Source: UBA7328 sp002471345
GTDB lineage: Bacteria > Bacteroidota > Bacteroidia > Chitinophagales > Saprospiraceae
Direction: 5' to 3'
Assembly: GCA_964011275.1 (NCBI GenBank)
Contig: CAXGOB010000061.1
Coordinates: 1 to 28,919, forward strand
DNA length: 28,919 nt
How positions within the stretch are numbered: position 1 is the stretch's first letter; the number at the start of each line of letters is the position of its first letter. Shown piece after piece: positions 1 through 7,534 of this stretch. The translations under genes were made by a program, and so were the position numbers. The notes beneath the pieces were generated by a model that had not been told where the DNA came from, searched no databases, and saw only the letters and a list, made by a program, of their open reading frames with translations.

Positions 1-250
1 ATTAATACAATATTATTTAAATTACTAACTGTCTTAAGAATAGCAAGGCTTCAAAATCTACATCCTTTCACACTCAAGCTAACGAATGAAGGTTGTATAG
101 GCCGATTGGGCAGGTAACAGAATCAATTTATGAATGGAGTCTTTTTCCCATTACCCAATCTGCACTATCATAATTAGATTTTCTAATTCTTTTGGGAGGC
201 CTTAAATGATCAAGTATTATTGACCATAATTTCTCATAAGGAATCACTTC

Positions 251-1690
251 TTAAACGATTTCTTTATTGAAACTTGGTGGTTTTTCTTCAAGTTTTTTTA
301 GGTAAGACTCTACATGCCGGTGGATTGCATTGAGATTATAGTTGTAAAGTGGGATTATTAGCAGCATTCTAATAAAGCAATGGCTTCTGTAATTTGGAGA
401 AGAGCTTTTGAGATATACTTTAGTGTACTTTTTTAACTCTTGTATATTTGACTCAATCCTATCGAAATCCCTGTTATGTATACTAAAGAGTAAACTAGAT
501 AAGAGAATAGGAACAATTAAATCTTCCAAGTCATTTTGATGTTTCTCAAGAAATTTTAAATGCTTATTAATAAACTGTGTAGATGGTTTTCTTCCTTTTT
601 TATTGTCTACTACATTTAAAAATTGAATGTAACTCCCAAGAAGGACAGATTGGACTTTGAAAATATTAGGTTGATGATCAAAATTTCTATGATCAATCAT
701 TTCCGTATATGTTTCATTTGCTTCTAAAAATGTTTCAATATGTAATTGAGTTTTTAGTTTTAAAAGCATGTAAATAAACCAATTTGACTCTCCTTTCTTT
801 ATTACATCATTTGCAATGTCAATATAGCGAATAGATTCAGAGAATCTATTAAGTCTAAGATTTACATCAATTAAATTGTGCAAAAATGCAATCTTACCTG
901 TATGATATTCATAAGGTAGATTACAGAAATGTTGATATGCTTTGCACGCCACATTCTCAAAAGAATTCAAGTCATTTCTAAGTTCTAGGCAATATAATTG
1001 AATAAAATAGTAGCGAGAATAATATTTGTAAGACTTGATACGCTCTTTAGGAAGGGGATGGTTATTTATATATTCTTCACCAAGCTTGAGTGCAAGTTCA
1101 TTTTCTTTTGAATCATTTTGGCTAATCGAGATCAGTTTTGCCCAAAGCAGTTCTACTTCTTTTTCTTTTTCCTGAATTTCAAAATACTTGTTATAGATTT
1201 CTGAAAATTTTTCTATTTGTGCATTATCCATAGTCTTATCACTATGAAACATGCACATCTGAAGTGAGACCTCAACAGTAATATTGGTAAGCTCATATGT
1301 CATTGACCTTTTTAATAAGTTCGATGAGATATCAATAACTGATGAGTTTTTACCAAGTCCTTTTAAAGTTTTAAATGTTGCAAGCTGTTGCTGTGCTTTG
1401 TAATAGGCTTGCTGGAAAGGGCTATAATTGTAATTAGAAGGTTTGAATTTTAATAGTTCTGAATATAGAGCTGTCTTTATTTCGAACTTTGTATTTCTAT
1501 GTGCAGCTACAGCAATATCCGCTCTAAATAGTTTCTGAGCAATTTCTCTTTCTGAGTATCCCTGTTCAAACAATTCAAAAAATTGACTCCTCAAATTACT
1601 GTTCAATGAATCCTTGAACTGATTCCATTTCGTTTTATCATAACCTTGTTTTTCGGTTATCGTATCATATAATTCTTGAAAATTCTTCAT
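251..1690 (-). CDS. Helical-repeat hypothetical protein, probably C-terminally truncated
   Basis: I do not recognise a named family. The 479-residue product has no signal peptide or membrane segment and is rich in Leu, Lys, Glu, Tyr and Phe, with a TPR-like all-helical look over most of its length. A short motif near residues 44-53 (GYSEREIAQK) resembles a helix-turn-helix or recruitment helix, but I cannot assign DNA binding. The start is the ATG at 1690, preceded by an AT-rich leader. The frame closes with TAA at 251-253, yet it stays open for 40 further codons after that stop, down to TAA at 128-130. That extension contains EVIPYEKLW and reads like normal protein, so the gene may have lost its C-terminus to a nonsense mutation. 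No neighbour gives a functional hint. I am confident that it is coding and not confident about its role. Confidence 0.75.
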   Translation of the reverse strand: MKNFQELYDTITEKQGYDKTKWNQFKDSLNSNLRSQFFELFEQGYSEREIAQKLFRADIAVAAHRNTKFEIKTALYSELLKFKPSNYNYSPFQQAYYKAQQQLATFKTLKGLGKNSSVIDISSNLLKRSMTYELTNITVEVSLQMCMFHSDKTMDNAQIEKFSEIYNKYFEIQEKEKEVELLWAKLISISQNDSKENELALKLGEEYINNHPLPKERIKSYKYYSRYYFIQLYCLELRNDLNSFENVACKAYQHFCNLPYEYHTGKIAFLHNLIDVNLRLNRFSESIRYIDIANDVIKKGESNWFIYMLLKLKTQLHIETFLEANETYTEMIDHRNFDHQPNIFKVQSVLLGSYIQFLNVVDNKKGRKPSTQFINKHLKFLEKHQNDLEDLIVPILLSSLLFSIHNRDFDRIESNIQELKKYTKVYLKSSSPNYRSHCFIRMLLIIPLYNYNLNAIHRHVESYLKKLEEKPPSFNKEIV

Positions 1691-1931
1691 TATTTACATC
1701 TACGTTATCGTAAAATTAATGCTATTTCAGAACTGTAATTAATTGATTTTGTAAGCTATTAGGCAAAGTATAAGTATAAAAGGCTATTTAATTATTAAAC
1801 AAAAACATATCATTGTGTAGTAATTAAGAAATATTTATACTATCTTCTTAGCGACTAACTTCTTATTACTTAACTAAAGGGTATCGCTATGAAAATTTGG
1901 ATAGTAATTTCTGACTTGGATTCAGTCTAGA

Positions 1932-1960
1932 GAAAAAAAAAGAGCTATTAGAGGTAGCTC
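1932..1960 (-). terminator. Rho-independent terminator, leftward
   Basis: Read on the minus strand, a GAGCTA stem pairs with TAGCTC (1955-1960 with 1942-1947) around a 7-base loop and is followed at once by nine T residues (complement of the A-run at 1932-1940). It lies five bases after the stop codon of the leftward remnant at 1966-1968. There is no T-run on the plus strand, so it works only for leftward transcripts. Confidence 0.65.
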
Positions 1961-1965
1961 AGAAT

Positions 1966-2150
1966 TTAAGGGTGTTTAAAGTTTCGGTAAGAGATGTGAT
2001 CGAATGCCTCATACCGTTTCAAATTTAAGCCAAATAACCAATCTTTCCTTAGAATTGAGCCTTTATCACGTTGAATAATTGTTCATTGGATTTTTTTTAC
2101 ACCTGAGCACAAAACATTGATTATCATATCTTTGCACTTTCGAATTACTC
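1966..2150 (-). pseudogene. Remnant of a leftward gene (3' end only)
   Basis: On the minus strand a 38-codon frame ends at TAA 1966-1968 and contains RDKGSILRKDWLFGLNL followed by KRYEAFDHISYRNFKHP. It has protein-like composition but no ATG, GTG or TTG start giving a reasonable length. The same frame continues upstream across a TGA at about 2083 into more open sequence (including NVLCSGVKKIQ) before a TAG at about 2155. A canonical terminator follows its stop. The simplest reading is the decayed tail of a former gene, with one visible nonsense codon. I cannot name the family, and a non-coding RNA ending at this terminator is the alternative. Confidence 0.35.
2127..2134 (+). promoter_or_regulatory. 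Bacteroidota-type -7 element (TATCTTTG)
   Basis: TATCTTTG fits the TAnnTTTG -7 consensus of the Bacteroidota primary sigma factor, with the frequent downstream context GCAC. I do not see a TTG -33 element at the usual spacing. If used, it would give the rhodanese gene at 2385 a 5' leader of about 240 bases. Confidence 0.4.
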
Positions 2151-2384
2151 TCTAATCCTCTAAAAGGTTGTTAAAAGACTTGTTTTTCTTTCATTATTAG
2201 CTTTTATTATTAAAGGTTAGTTTAAAAAAATGGCCAAACAACAATCTTAACCTGCATTTTCTTAAATCCGATTCACCAATGTTATCATGATTTAATCTTT
2301 AAAAAGATTTATTCTGAAAATATACATTTATGTGAAATCAACGTTAGATCTCAAATTATAAGAACATTCAAAATCAAACTAGTT

Positions 2385-2882
2385 TTGAGGTTAATTATCA
2401 TATTTATGGCATTTTCTCTATTTAGTTGCAAATCGAAAGGCCAATCTATAGAATCTCCTATATATAGATTAACATTGAAAACTTTGTTGTCTCATTCTGT
2501 TCCTGAAATAAATGTTGATATGGTTTCATTGGAAAAAATATCATTTATACTTGATACAAGAGAGAAAAAGGAATTCAATATAAGCAGTATTGAAAATGCA
2601 AGATTTGTTGGATATGAAAATTTCGATCTTACAAGTATCGAGGACATTCCAAAAGATGCAAATGTTTTAATCTATTGTTCTGTAGGCTATCGCAGTGAAA
2701 AAGTTGCTGAAAAAATGATTAAGAATGGCTGGGCAAATGTCTCCAACTTATATGGAGGAATTTTTGAATGGAAAAATCAAGGTGGGACTGTAGTCGATTC
2801 TACTGGATCACCTACTTCTCGAGTTCATGCATTTGATAAGACTTGGGGGAGGTTTCTGAAGAAAGGAGAAAAAGTTTATTAA
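2385..2882 (+). CDS. Rhodanese-domain lipoprotein
   Basis: This is a single-domain rhodanese (165 residues) that probably moves sulfane sulfur or handles persulfides in the periplasm. The N-terminus has a basic residue, a hydrophobic core and a lipobox-like LFSC with Cys15, so lipid anchoring is likely. The rhodanese fold runs from about residue 45 to 135. The active-site loop CSVGYR places the catalytic Cys at 98 and the loop Arg at 103, which is the expected length for a sulfurtransferase (six-residue) loop. The TTG start at 2385 is chosen because the only nearby ATG (2406) would cut off the signal peptide. The frame is open further upstream without a standard start. An MBL-fold hydrolase gene follows after 77 bases on the same strand. 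Rhodanese and MBL-fold proteins often cooperate in persulfide metabolism, but that link is inference here. Confidence 0.85.
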   Translation: MRLIIIFMAFSLFSCKSKGQSIESPIYRLTLKTLLSHSVPEINVDMVSLEKISFILDTREKKEFNISSIENARFVGYENFDLTSIEDIPKDANVLIYCSVGYRSEKVAEKMIKNGWANVSNLYGGIFEWKNQGGTVVDSTGSPTSRVHAFDKTWGRFLKKGEKVY

Positions 2883-2959
2883 ATCAATTATCCTAAATCA
2901 GTTGAACGGAAAAACCTCATGCCTTTCCTATCATTGCGGTTCATTGGAATTATACAACA

Positions 2960-3928
2960 TTGAAATACAATATTCAGCGAATAGAATTACCTACAGTTTT
3001 CGATATGAAAACTGTGAACTCCTTTCTTGTACAAGGTGAATACATCACTCTAATTGATACCGGAGAAAATACTGAAGAAAGTTGGAACGCCCTCATAGAT
3101 GGAATTTCTGAACTAGGTTTGAAAATTAGTGATATAGAGAAAATATTGATTACACATGCCCACGTTGATCACATTGGTATGGCTAGTAGAGTATCTCAAG
3201 AAAGTGGCGCCAAGGTTCATGTGTCGGAATTAGTTTATCCTTGGGCTACCAATTTATCTATAGAATGGGCAAGAAGATCCGATGTCATGAAAAACACTTT
3301 TGATGACCATCTTAGTGCAGATCAAAAGAAGAATTTCATGCCTATTTTTCAGTCTTTTTTTGGGCAAGTCTCTAATATTTGGGAAAACTTATCACCTGAT
3401 CAAGTAGAAATATTTGATCTTACCAAGGATATTGATATTAGTGGAAAGTCTTACGAAAGTCTTCACTGTCCAGGACATACTTGGACCCAGACTTGTTTTC
3501 TACAAGAAAATGGGGACTTTTTCTCTGCGGATATGTTACTTAAGCTAACGCCTACTTGTGTAATTGAAGGAAAAACAGAAAATTTATCAGAAAGAAATAA
3601 ATCCATGTCTCAATTACTTCATTCATTTGAGATGCTCCTTCAAAAGAATATTGGAACTATATATCCTGGGCACTACGATATTATGGATAATCATACGGCG
3701 CTGATTACAAAACAATTAGAACGCATTCACTTACGTAAAAATCAAGTTTTCACGTTGGTAGAAAATGGGACTCAAAGATTCTTTGATTTATTCAACAGCC
3801 TATATGGCGGCAAATTTAATTTTCCAGGATTAGTTATGACTTTGGGATATCTCGACTTGCTTTTAGATGAAGGTAGAATCAGAGAAAGATTAAGTGATGA
3901 TGGGATTCTTTATGAAAAGGAGTATTAA
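2960..3928 (+). CDS. MBL-fold metallo-hydrolase with C-terminal helical domain
   Basis: This is a metallo-beta-lactamase-fold hydrolase of 322 residues. The metal-binding signature HAHVDH gives ligands His66, His68, Asp70 and His71. Further expected ligands are His173 (CPGHTW), Asp191 (FFSADM) and His238 (YPGHYD). The last 80 or so residues form a small helical domain resembling the winged-helix tail of LACTB2-like hydrolases. The start is TTG at 2960, since there is no ATG before residue 16. No signal peptide is visible, so it is probably cytoplasmic. The substrate cannot be read from the sequence; a thioester, a glutathione- or persulfide-type thiol, or a small ester are all possible. Its stop overlaps the stop of the convergent nitrilase gene by three bases (shared TTAA), leaving no room for a terminator between them. 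Confidence 0.87.
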   Translation: MKYNIQRIELPTVFDMKTVNSFLVQGEYITLIDTGENTEESWNALIDGISELGLKISDIEKILITHAHVDHIGMASRVSQESGAKVHVSELVYPWATNLSIEWARRSDVMKNTFDDHLSADQKKNFMPIFQSFFGQVSNIWENLSPDQVEIFDLTKDIDISGKSYESLHCPGHTWTQTCFLQENGDFFSADMLLKLTPTCVIEGKTENLSERNKSMSQLLHSFEMLLQKNIGTIYPGHYDIMDNHTALITKQLERIHLRKNQVFTLVENGTQRFFDLFNSLYGGKFNFPGLVMTLGYLDLLLDEGRIRERLSDDGILYEKEY

Positions 3929-4845
3929 TACTGCCTATTTTTATTTATTTCAAAACTAAAAATATCTGGTCTATTATAGTGCCCAGAAACAGACAGGTTC
4001 ATTTTTTCAGGAGTGTTAAGATTCAAGTTTAGTTCTTGATAAATGATTTTTCTTTCATTATAGACCGGTTCCAATATTATTGAACCATCAGGTCCATAAA
4101 TAGAACTTCCACCTTTCATAATTATATCATTCGGGCTTAGATGAGAGGGTATATCTAAAGCTGAAGGCAATTGTGAAGCCTCCATAATCTGACCTACAGA
4201 AATCACATGACATCTTCCTTCAAAAGCATATTGACGTGCACATATTTGATGCATTTCTTTTACAAACGGCCACAAAGCAATATGAACATCTTCCGCTTCA
4301 TCATGCATAGCTTGTCTAGTTAGAGGCATCCAATGCTCCCAACAAATTAGCGCACCTAAGTTTCCAAATGATGTTTCTATACTTTTCAGACCAGCCCCAT
4401 CCCCAGTACCATGAATAAGTTTTTCTGTATAGGTTGGCATAAGTTTCCTATGAACGTTTTTTATTTGGCCTATGTTAGAAATCGTTATCACGCTATTAAA
4501 CAAAGTGCCATTTCCTTTGCCTTTACCTATTTTCTCATTTGCACCTATTACGATCCATATTTTTTTTGCTTTAGCAGCTTTTTGAATAAGTTCTAAGTCG
4601 CCATTCGAAATATCCATAGCACAATTATACATCTCAGACCATACTGTTTTAACCGGTTCATGATCCCAAATCGCTACATTCGAGCAGATGTCTAGCCAAA
4701 CCGGATAACCGCACAACCAAGTTTCACCAAATACAATTAAATCAGCACCAGTATTGGACGCAATTTCTATGAGGTCTAAAGTCTTTTGAATTGTTTCACT
4801 TTTCTGATTTATTATCGGACTATCTTGTATTATTGCTGCTATCAT
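3925..4845 (-). CDS. Nitrilase (carbon-nitrogen hydrolase superfamily)
   Basis: This protein should hydrolyse a C-N bond, most likely a nitrile to a carboxylic acid plus ammonia. The Glu-Lys-Cys triad is present: Glu41 in FGETWLCGYPVW, Lys134 in HRKLMPT and Cys168 in CWEHWMPL. The CWExxxPL context and the GYPVW stretch point to true nitrilases (branch 1) rather than amidases or ureidopropionases. The length of 306 residues is at the low end for nitrilases, which often have a longer C-terminal tail for filament formation. There is no signal peptide. It is divergent from a class V aminotransferase-like gene, with only 38 bases between the two starts, so they probably share a regulatory region. 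The natural nitrile is unknown. Aryl, aliphatic or cyanoalanine-type substrates cannot be separated by eye. Confidence 0.88.
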   Translation of the reverse strand: MIAAIIQDSPIINQKSETIQKTLDLIEIASNTGADLIVFGETWLCGYPVWLDICSNVAIWDHEPVKTVWSEMYNCAMDISNGDLELIQKAAKAKKIWIVIGANEKIGKGKGNGTLFNSVITISNIGQIKNVHRKLMPTYTEKLIHGTGDGAGLKSIETSFGNLGALICWEHWMPLTRQAMHDEAEDVHIALWPFVKEMHQICARQYAFEGRCHVISVGQIMEASQLPSALDIPSHLSPNDIIMKGGSSIYGPDGSIILEPVYNERKIIYQELNLNLNTPEKMNLSVSGHYNRPDIFSFEINKNRQY

Positions 4846-4883
4846 ATTGTAAAAATACTCCAGGTAGATTAAAACTTAGAAGT
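4846..4883. promoter_or_regulatory. Divergent intergenic region (nitrilase / aminotransferase)
   Basis: Only 38 bases separate the nitrilase ATG (4845, leftward) from the chosen aminotransferase ATG (4884, rightward). No clear TAnnTTTG element was found, so promoters may lie inside the opposite coding sequences. Confidence 0.3.
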
Positions 4884-6041
4884 ATGAAATTAGAATGTCA
4901 AAGAAACTTATACTCTTTAGATGACGAGGCCATCTTTTTGAATGGAGCATATATGTCACCAATGTTAAAGTCTGTAGAGCAGATTGGCATTGAAAACATG
5001 TTAAAAAAAAGAAATCCTGCAAAGTTTACTTCTGAGGACTTTTTTGGTTGGACTGAAAAGTTAAAGAACCAATTTGCAGAACTAATCAATACTGATGACT
5101 TACAAGGAATCGTGCCAATTGGATCAGCTTCATATGGTCTGTCCACAGTAGCGTATAATATTCCTCTAGAAAAAGGAGATAAAATTTGTTTGTTAGCTGA
5201 CCAGTTTCCAAGTAACTACTACATATGGGATCGATTATCCAAGTCTACAGGTGCCAGTATTCAGATTTTAACTGCTCCAAATAATGAAGAAGGAAGGGGA
5301 GAAAAGTGGAATAATAGTTTACTTGATAGCATAGATTCAAGAGTAAAAGTAGTTGCAATGGCACATGTGCATTGGGCAGATGGAACTTTATTTGACCTTG
5401 AATTAATTAGAAATAAATGTGACGAAGTAGGTGCGTATTTAATCATTGACGGAACACAATCAGTAGGAGCCCTTCCTTTTGATCAAAATAGAATAAAAGC
5501 AGATGCATTGATTTGCGCTGGATATAAATGGTTACATGGGCCTTATGGGATAGGTGTTGCTTATTACGGGAAAAAGTTTAGCGCAGGAATTCCTATTGAA
5601 GAAAGTTGGATAAATAGATATAATAGCCATGATTTTCAAAATCTTGTCAATTACCAATCGGAATATAGGGAAGGTGCGCAGCGATATGCAGTCGGAGAAA
5701 GTTCAAATTTTATATTATTACCCATGTTGGTCAGAGCCATTGAACAGATAAACAATTGGACACCGATGAAATTTCAAGGATACTGTCAATCACTGACCGA
5801 TATTCTTGCTGATAAGATTATGAATGAAGGATATTGGATAGAAAATAGAAGATTTAGAGCAAATCATCTTTTTGGTGTAAAAATTCCAAGCTCTTTAAAA
5901 ATGACTAGAGTTAAAGATTCCTTTCAAAAAGAAAACATATCGGTATCATACAGAGGAGACTTTATAAGAGTCAGTCCAAGTGTATATAATACAGTCGAAG
6001 AAGTCCAAAAATTTGCTAACTGTTTGTCCAAGTTGATATAA
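4884..6041 (+). CDS. Class V aminotransferase-fold PLP enzyme
   Basis: This is a fold-type I PLP enzyme of 385 residues, related to the class V aminotransferase, cysteine desulfurase and isopenicillin N epimerase-like group. PLP-binding residues are visible: Asp189 and Gln192 in IIDGTQSVGA, and the Schiff-base Lys215 in CAGYKWLHGPYG. His161 and His163 in MAHVHWADG occupy the region of the ring-stacking residue. The open frame continues upstream to 4791, but those extra 31 codons overlap the nitrilase start. The ATG at 4884 gives the usual N-terminus (FLNGAYMSP), so I prefer it. No desulfurase Cys loop is obvious near the C-terminus, so desulfurase activity is not supported. The shared promoter region with the nitrilase suggests a joint role in handling an amino acid or nitrile compound; the exact reaction is unknown. 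Confidence 0.85.
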   Translation: MKLECQRNLYSLDDEAIFLNGAYMSPMLKSVEQIGIENMLKKRNPAKFTSEDFFGWTEKLKNQFAELINTDDLQGIVPIGSASYGLSTVAYNIPLEKGDKICLLADQFPSNYYIWDRLSKSTGASIQILTAPNNEEGRGEKWNNSLLDSIDSRVKVVAMAHVHWADGTLFDLELIRNKCDEVGAYLIIDGTQSVGALPFDQNRIKADALICAGYKWLHGPYGIGVAYYGKKFSAGIPIEESWINRYNSHDFQNLVNYQSEYREGAQRYAVGESSNFILLPMLVRAIEQINNWTPMKFQGYCQSLTDILADKIMNEGYWIENRRFRANHLFGVKIPSSLKMTRVKDSFQKENISVSYRGDFIRVSPSVYNTVEEVQKFANCLSKLI

Positions 6042-6094
6042 AGGTTTCTATCGCTATCATTAAATTGTAGATTAGAATTACTAATAAATATACT

Positions 6095-6766
6095 ATGTCT
6101 TGTAACACCGAATTTTGGCTGTATGCCCTTGGCTCATTTTTTTTAGGAGGAATAGTTACATGGCTTTTTATGAGGAATAAGATAGAAGATTTGTTTTCGC
6201 AATTAAGTGGAAAATCAGATAGAATTATTAAACTTGGAAACGACTACGCAGGGCTTAGAGCATCGAGTCAGGAACAAATATTGGCATTTAAAGAAGACAA
6301 AAACAATCTGATTCCTTTGCCAATAGACAGTGAGCTGACAAAAAAACACGAAAGTCTCAAAGTAGATTATAACAACTTACAAAGCAAGATTCATAAATTA
6401 GAAAGAGGAATTAAGCCTCCTCAGAACCTTGTTCAAAAGAAAAAAGCAGTAAAAGACTCTTCTAAAGAAGTAATAAAAAACGAATTATTAAGCGTTGAGA
6501 ATCAAAACTTAAAAAAGAAAATCAAAAATCTTGATCAATACAAAAGCAATTATAAAAAATCAATAAAGAATATTGAATCTCTAAAAAAAGAGATTATCAG
6601 ACTAAAAGCTAAAGTGAACAAGAAAAAAGAATCTCATTCTATTGAAAAACGAGTAGAAATAATAAAGTCCCTGCGCACCAAGAAACTGAAAGACTGGCTA
6701 AGTACAGATAAGGCATACAAGGTGCGTAAAAAAGTATCAACAAGTAAGCTAAAGAGCAAATCTTAA
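6095..6766 (+). CDS. Membrane-anchored coiled-coil protein, basic tail
   Basis: No family could be named. Residues 6-25 form one transmembrane helix (YALGSFFLGGIVTWLF), followed by a charged, Lys- and Glu-rich stretch. Heptad-like coiled coil is likely at about residues 80-105 and 130-180. The last 50 residues are strongly basic (Lys/Arg/Ser), which could bind nucleic acid or anionic lipid head groups. The topology is probably an N-terminal anchor with the coiled coil in the cytoplasm. The gene sits 53 bases after the aminotransferase and 76 bases before the inositol-lipid cluster, with a weak terminator after it, so it may be the last gene of its unit. At 223 residues it could be a shortened relative of longer Bacteroidota proteins with a similar N-terminal anchor. 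That comparison is from memory and is uncertain. Confidence 0.7.
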   Translation: MSCNTEFWLYALGSFFLGGIVTWLFMRNKIEDLFSQLSGKSDRIIKLGNDYAGLRASSQEQILAFKEDKNNLIPLPIDSELTKKHESLKVDYNNLQSKIHKLERGIKPPQNLVQKKKAVKDSSKEVIKNELLSVENQNLKKKIKNLDQYKSNYKKSIKNIESLKKEIIRLKAKVNKKKESHSIEKRVEIIKSLRTKKLKDWLSTDKAYKVRKKVSTSKLKSKS

Positions 6767-6772
6767 TATATA

Positions 6773-6799
6773 TTGATAAGAATTATCAAGATTTTTATC
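6773..6799 (+). terminator. Possible weak terminator after the coiled-coil gene
   Basis: TTGATAA (6773-6779) and TTATCAA (6783-6789) can form a 7-bp stem with a 3-base loop, followed by GATTTTTATC. The stem is AT-rich and the T-run is only five long, so termination may be partial. Confidence 0.35.
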
Positions 6800-6818
6800 A
6801 AAAGACATTTGTAGCAAT

Positions 6819-6826
6819 TACATTTG
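6819..6826 (+). promoter_or_regulatory. Possible -7 element (TACATTTG) before the inositol-lipid cluster
   Basis: TACATTTG matches TAnnTTTG and lies 17 bases before the ATG at 6843, just after the possible terminator. No TTG at the -33 spacing is evident, so support is limited. Confidence 0.35.
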
Positions 6827-6842
6827 AGATATAATTGAGTAA

Positions 6843-7487
6843 ATGCTATCATCTCTTAAATCTACACTTCAACAAATAGTCTATGGGATATTTGATCCTT
6901 TAGTAAAAGTAGTACGAGGTTTGGGAATTACTCCTAACAACATTACAACTTTAGGATTCCTAATAAATATTGCTGCAGCTGCTTATTTGATATATCCAAT
7001 GTTTTCTGGTGATATTCCCTCACCTCACCGGTTATGGGGTTTCGGATGGATTGTTTTCACAGCTGGATTAATGGATATGTTAGACGGAAGAATGGCTAGA
7101 ATATTTGATTTACATTCTACTTATGGTGCATTCTATGATTCTGTGATGGACAGGTATAGTGAATTAATAATGTTCATGGGTCTTATGGCCTTCTTCATTG
7201 CACATGAAGATTGGACAACCATATTTGTGACTTTTTGGGCTATGTGCGGTTCATTAATGGTAAGTTATGCCAGAGCAAGAGCAGAGGGCCTTAATGTGGA
7301 TTGTTCCGTTGGTATAATGCAGAGGCCTGAACGTCTTACTTTAGTAGTATGGACATGTTGGATCGCAGGGTTGTGGACAAATAACCATCATGTTGTAGTG
7401 GTAGTTGGAATAGGGCTTGTAGCTGTATTAGCCAATTGGACAGCTTTTCAAAGAATGTGGCATGTCAAAAAACAAACCTTAAGTTAA
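6843..7487 (+). CDS. CDP-alcohol phosphatidyltransferase, likely phosphatidylinositol-phosphate synthase
   Basis: This integral membrane enzyme (214 residues) transfers a phosphatidyl group from a CDP-lipid to an alcohol. The full CDP-alcohol phosphotransferase signature is present: Asp78, Asp81-Gly82, Ala85-Arg86, Gly95, Asp99 and Asp103. About five or six membrane helices surround it. The motif alone does not set the acceptor. The neighbourhood (Aur1-like transferase, myo-inositol-1-phosphate synthase, PgpA-like phosphatase) indicates inositol 1-phosphate, giving phosphatidylinositol phosphate as in the inositol-lipid cluster characterised in Bacteroides thetaiotaomicron. The start is the first ATG, directly upstream of the amphipathic N-terminal segment. 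A PAP2-family gene follows after 47 bases on the same strand. The alternative is phosphatidylglycerophosphate or an ether-type CDP-alcohol activity. Confidence 0.87.
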   Translation: MLSSLKSTLQQIVYGIFDPLVKVVRGLGITPNNITTLGFLINIAAAAYLIYPMFSGDIPSPHRLWGFGWIVFTAGLMDMLDGRMARIFDLHSTYGAFYDSVMDRYSELIMFMGLMAFFIAHEDWTTIFVTFWAMCGSLMVSYARARAEGLNVDCSVGIMQRPERLTLVVWTCWIAGLWTNNHHVVVVVGIGLVAVLANWTAFQRMWHVKKQTLS

Positions 7488-7534
7488 GTGGTTGATAAAT
7501 GTCAATAAAATGATGAAGTAAGGAAGGTGTAAGT

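Larger units (their letters stand above)
1691..2384. other. Gene-poor intergenic region of about 0.7 kb
   Basis: No intact gene is visible on either strand. The stretch holds a leftward Rho-independent terminator (1932-1960), a stop-interrupted leftward coding remnant just upstream of it (about 1966-2150), and a rightward TATCTTTG element at 2127-2134. The remainder is very AT-rich, with only tiny open frames such as a six-codon ATG frame at about 2230. Confidence 0.7.

Noticed and set aside
2230..2250. ATG frame encoding MAKQQS after an A-run
   Set aside because: It is only six codons before a stop, with no continuation in a nearby frame that I could support.
2883..2959. Open frame after the rhodanese stop
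   Set aside because: The rhodanese protein already ends in the usual way (KKGEKVY), and the extra codons do not look like part of the family.
4791..4883. Upstream extension of the aminotransferase-like gene
   Set aside because: It overlaps the nitrilase start on the other strand and adds residues that do not fit the family N-terminus.
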